Assembly: GCA_013373005.1 (NCBI GenBank)
Contig: JABXIP010000113.1
Location: 1-5,106 of the forward strand
Source of the DNA: Cytophagia bacterium
GTDB taxonomy: Bacteria > Bacteroidota > Bacteroidia > Cytophagales > Cyclobacteriaceae
Direction of reading: 5' to 3'
Length of the DNA: 5,106 bases
Positions 4,237 through 5,106 of the stretch are shown in pieces (position 1 is the first letter of the stretch; each line of letters begins with the position of its first letter). The position numbers and the translations under genes were made by a program. The notes beneath the pieces were generated by a model, which searched no databases, was not told where the DNA came from, and was given only the letters and a program-made list of their open reading frames with translations.

Positions 4237-5106
4237 ATGGATTTCAAGAAAGTGCTACGCCTGATCGTCATCGGCGATCTCAGTGATGTTGCGATCAGTC
4301 AGGTGTGCGCCGCGCATCGCACGACTGTCGCCAAGTACAGGAGAAAGCTGCATGATCACCCGCTCGGGCTCGAACAGATAGACGAATTGACCGTCGACGC
4401 CCTGCGCGCCGTACTCGGCCTGAAACGCCGGCCTCCACCAAACCAATGGACAGAACCGGATTGGGACCTGATGGCCCGCCGCATGTCATCGGAGAAAGGC
4501 ATGGTAATAACGGTTCTGCACGATGAGTACTTCCGGCAGGCCGAAAACCCCATGAGCTACACGCGGTTCAGGCGGCGGCTGAGCGCGCACCTCAAGAAGC
4601 GCGGGCCGATCATGCGTCAGATACGTGTTGCTGGGGAGGAGGCCTTTGTCGACTTCTCCGGCAAACGCCCAAAGATAACGGATCCTCTGACGGGCAAGAC
4701 GCGACCGGTTGAACTTTTTGTCGGTGCTCTGGGCCACAGCCGCCTCATTTTCGCGACTGCAGTGCCAGATCAGAGCACACAAAGTTGGATCAAAGCCACT
4801 GTTGCCATGTTCGACTATTATGGCGGAACGCCGAAGTATCTTGTTCCCGATAACCTCAAGGCAGCAGTGCTTCACCCAAGGTCACACGCGCGTGGGCAAA
4901 TTCTGAACCCTGGCTTTGATCGTGCAATGCAGCATTATGGCGTCACGCCGCTGCCAGCCCGAGTACGCAGCCCGCAAGATAAGGGGCTGGTCGAACAATC
5001 CGTGCTACATGTCAAACGTTGGATCACGCTGCGATTGTCGGGGCAGACTTTTCATTCCATCGCCGAGCTCAACCGCGCCATCGCTATGGAGCTCGACCGG
5101 ATCAAC
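4237..5106 (+). CDS. istA: IS21-family transposase IstA, 3' end beyond window
   Basis: The frame is open from ATG 4237 to the window edge (290 codons, no stop). IstA proteins of this family are usually about 350-520 residues, so the C-terminus is missing only because the window ends. An N-terminal helix-turn-helix-like segment (about residues 16-36, SDVAISQVCAAHRTTVAKYRR) would bind the element ends. The catalytic core follows: D139 in VDFSGKRP, D205 in VPDNLKAAV and E253 in DKGLVEQSV, 48 residues after the second Asp. The family landmarks VELFVGALGHSR, FDYYGGTPKYLVPDN, FDRAMQHYGVTPLPARVRSPQDKGLVE and LRLSGQTFHSIAELN are all present. The protein cuts and joins the IS ends and normally works with the AAA+ helper IstB, expected just downstream. 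GGAGG at 4223-4227, 9 nt before the ATG, sets the start. It appears intact and probably active. Confidence 0.93.
   Translation, partial: MDFKKVLRLIVIGDLSDVAISQVCAAHRTTVAKYRRKLHDHPLGLEQIDELTVDALRAVLGLKRRPPPNQWTEPDWDLMARRMSSEKGMVITVLHDEYFRQAENPMSYTRFRRRLSAHLKKRGPIMRQIRVAGEEAFVDFSGKRPKITDPLTGKTRPVELFVGALGHSRLIFATAVPDQSTQSWIKATVAMFDYYGGTPKYLVPDNLKAAVLHPRSHARGQILNPGFDRAMQHYGVTPLPARVRSPQDKGLVEQSVLHVKRWITLRLSGQTFHSIAELNRAIAMELDRIN

Larger units (their letters stand above)
4101..5106 (+). mobile_element. IS21-family insertion sequence, left part
   Basis: The istA gene identifies the element. The left boundary is inferred at or near 4101, where TGTACGCC begins with the TG expected of IS21-type ends and lies 136 bp before istA. 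A start near 4177 (TGACACCGG) is an alternative. The right end, istB and the target duplication are outside the window, so the boundary cannot be proven here. Confidence 0.5.

Noticed and set aside
4255..4875. Several minus-strand open frames
   Set aside because: All are antisense to istA, whose DDE motif and family landmarks are clear.
1..5106. CRISPR array, tRNA or rRNA genes
   Set aside because: No regularly spaced short repeats and no tRNA-like or rRNA-like sequence were seen on either strand by eye.

Overview
The window looks like an accessory stretch of a Gram-negative, probably alphaproteobacterial, chromosome or plasmid. This is inferred from the moderately high but patchy GC, good GGAG-type ribosome binding sites, and the mix of decayed intergenic sequence, phage-type genes and an IS21-type transposase. 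The genus cannot be fixed from the sequence alone.

Layout. (1) Positions 1-330 hold no convincing gene but contain the first copy (R1) of a diverged repeat. (2) Positions 331-1520, minus strand, form a tight two-gene unit. A 293-residue HNH nuclease-like protein comes first, followed 2 nt after its stop by a 101-residue zinc-ribbon protein. This unit looks AT-richer than the sequence around it. (3) Positions 1521-2026 are gene-free and carry the second repeat copy (R2) and a perfect 10-bp inverted repeat. (4) Positions 2027-2680, minus strand, encode an exported protein of unknown function with a clear signal peptide. (5) Positions 2681-3243 are mostly decayed, GC-rich sequence with a third, weaker repeat copy (R3). 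(6) Positions 3244-3675, plus strand, encode an unrecognised 143-residue protein that may have lost its 5' end. (7) Positions 3763-4062 hold a promoter-like TATAAT, a perfect 11-bp inverted repeat and a small Ner/XRE-like repressor. (8) Positions 4072-4236 carry a 21-bp imperfect inverted repeat and a second hairpin, and lead into (9) an IS21-family istA transposase that runs off the right edge with its DDE residues intact.

How the parts may work together. The HNH and zinc-ribbon genes are almost certainly co-expressed and translationally coupled. An HNH nuclease with a long unrecognised C-terminal domain, in foreign-looking DNA flanked by direct repeats, is a candidate cargo or defence module; this is inference. 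The Ner-like gene has an inverted repeat that overlaps its own Shine-Dalgarno, so it could be controlled both as DNA (operator) and as RNA (hairpin). Its position 174 bp upstream of istA recalls the ner-A-B order of Mu-like phages, but whether it controls the transposase is not shown.
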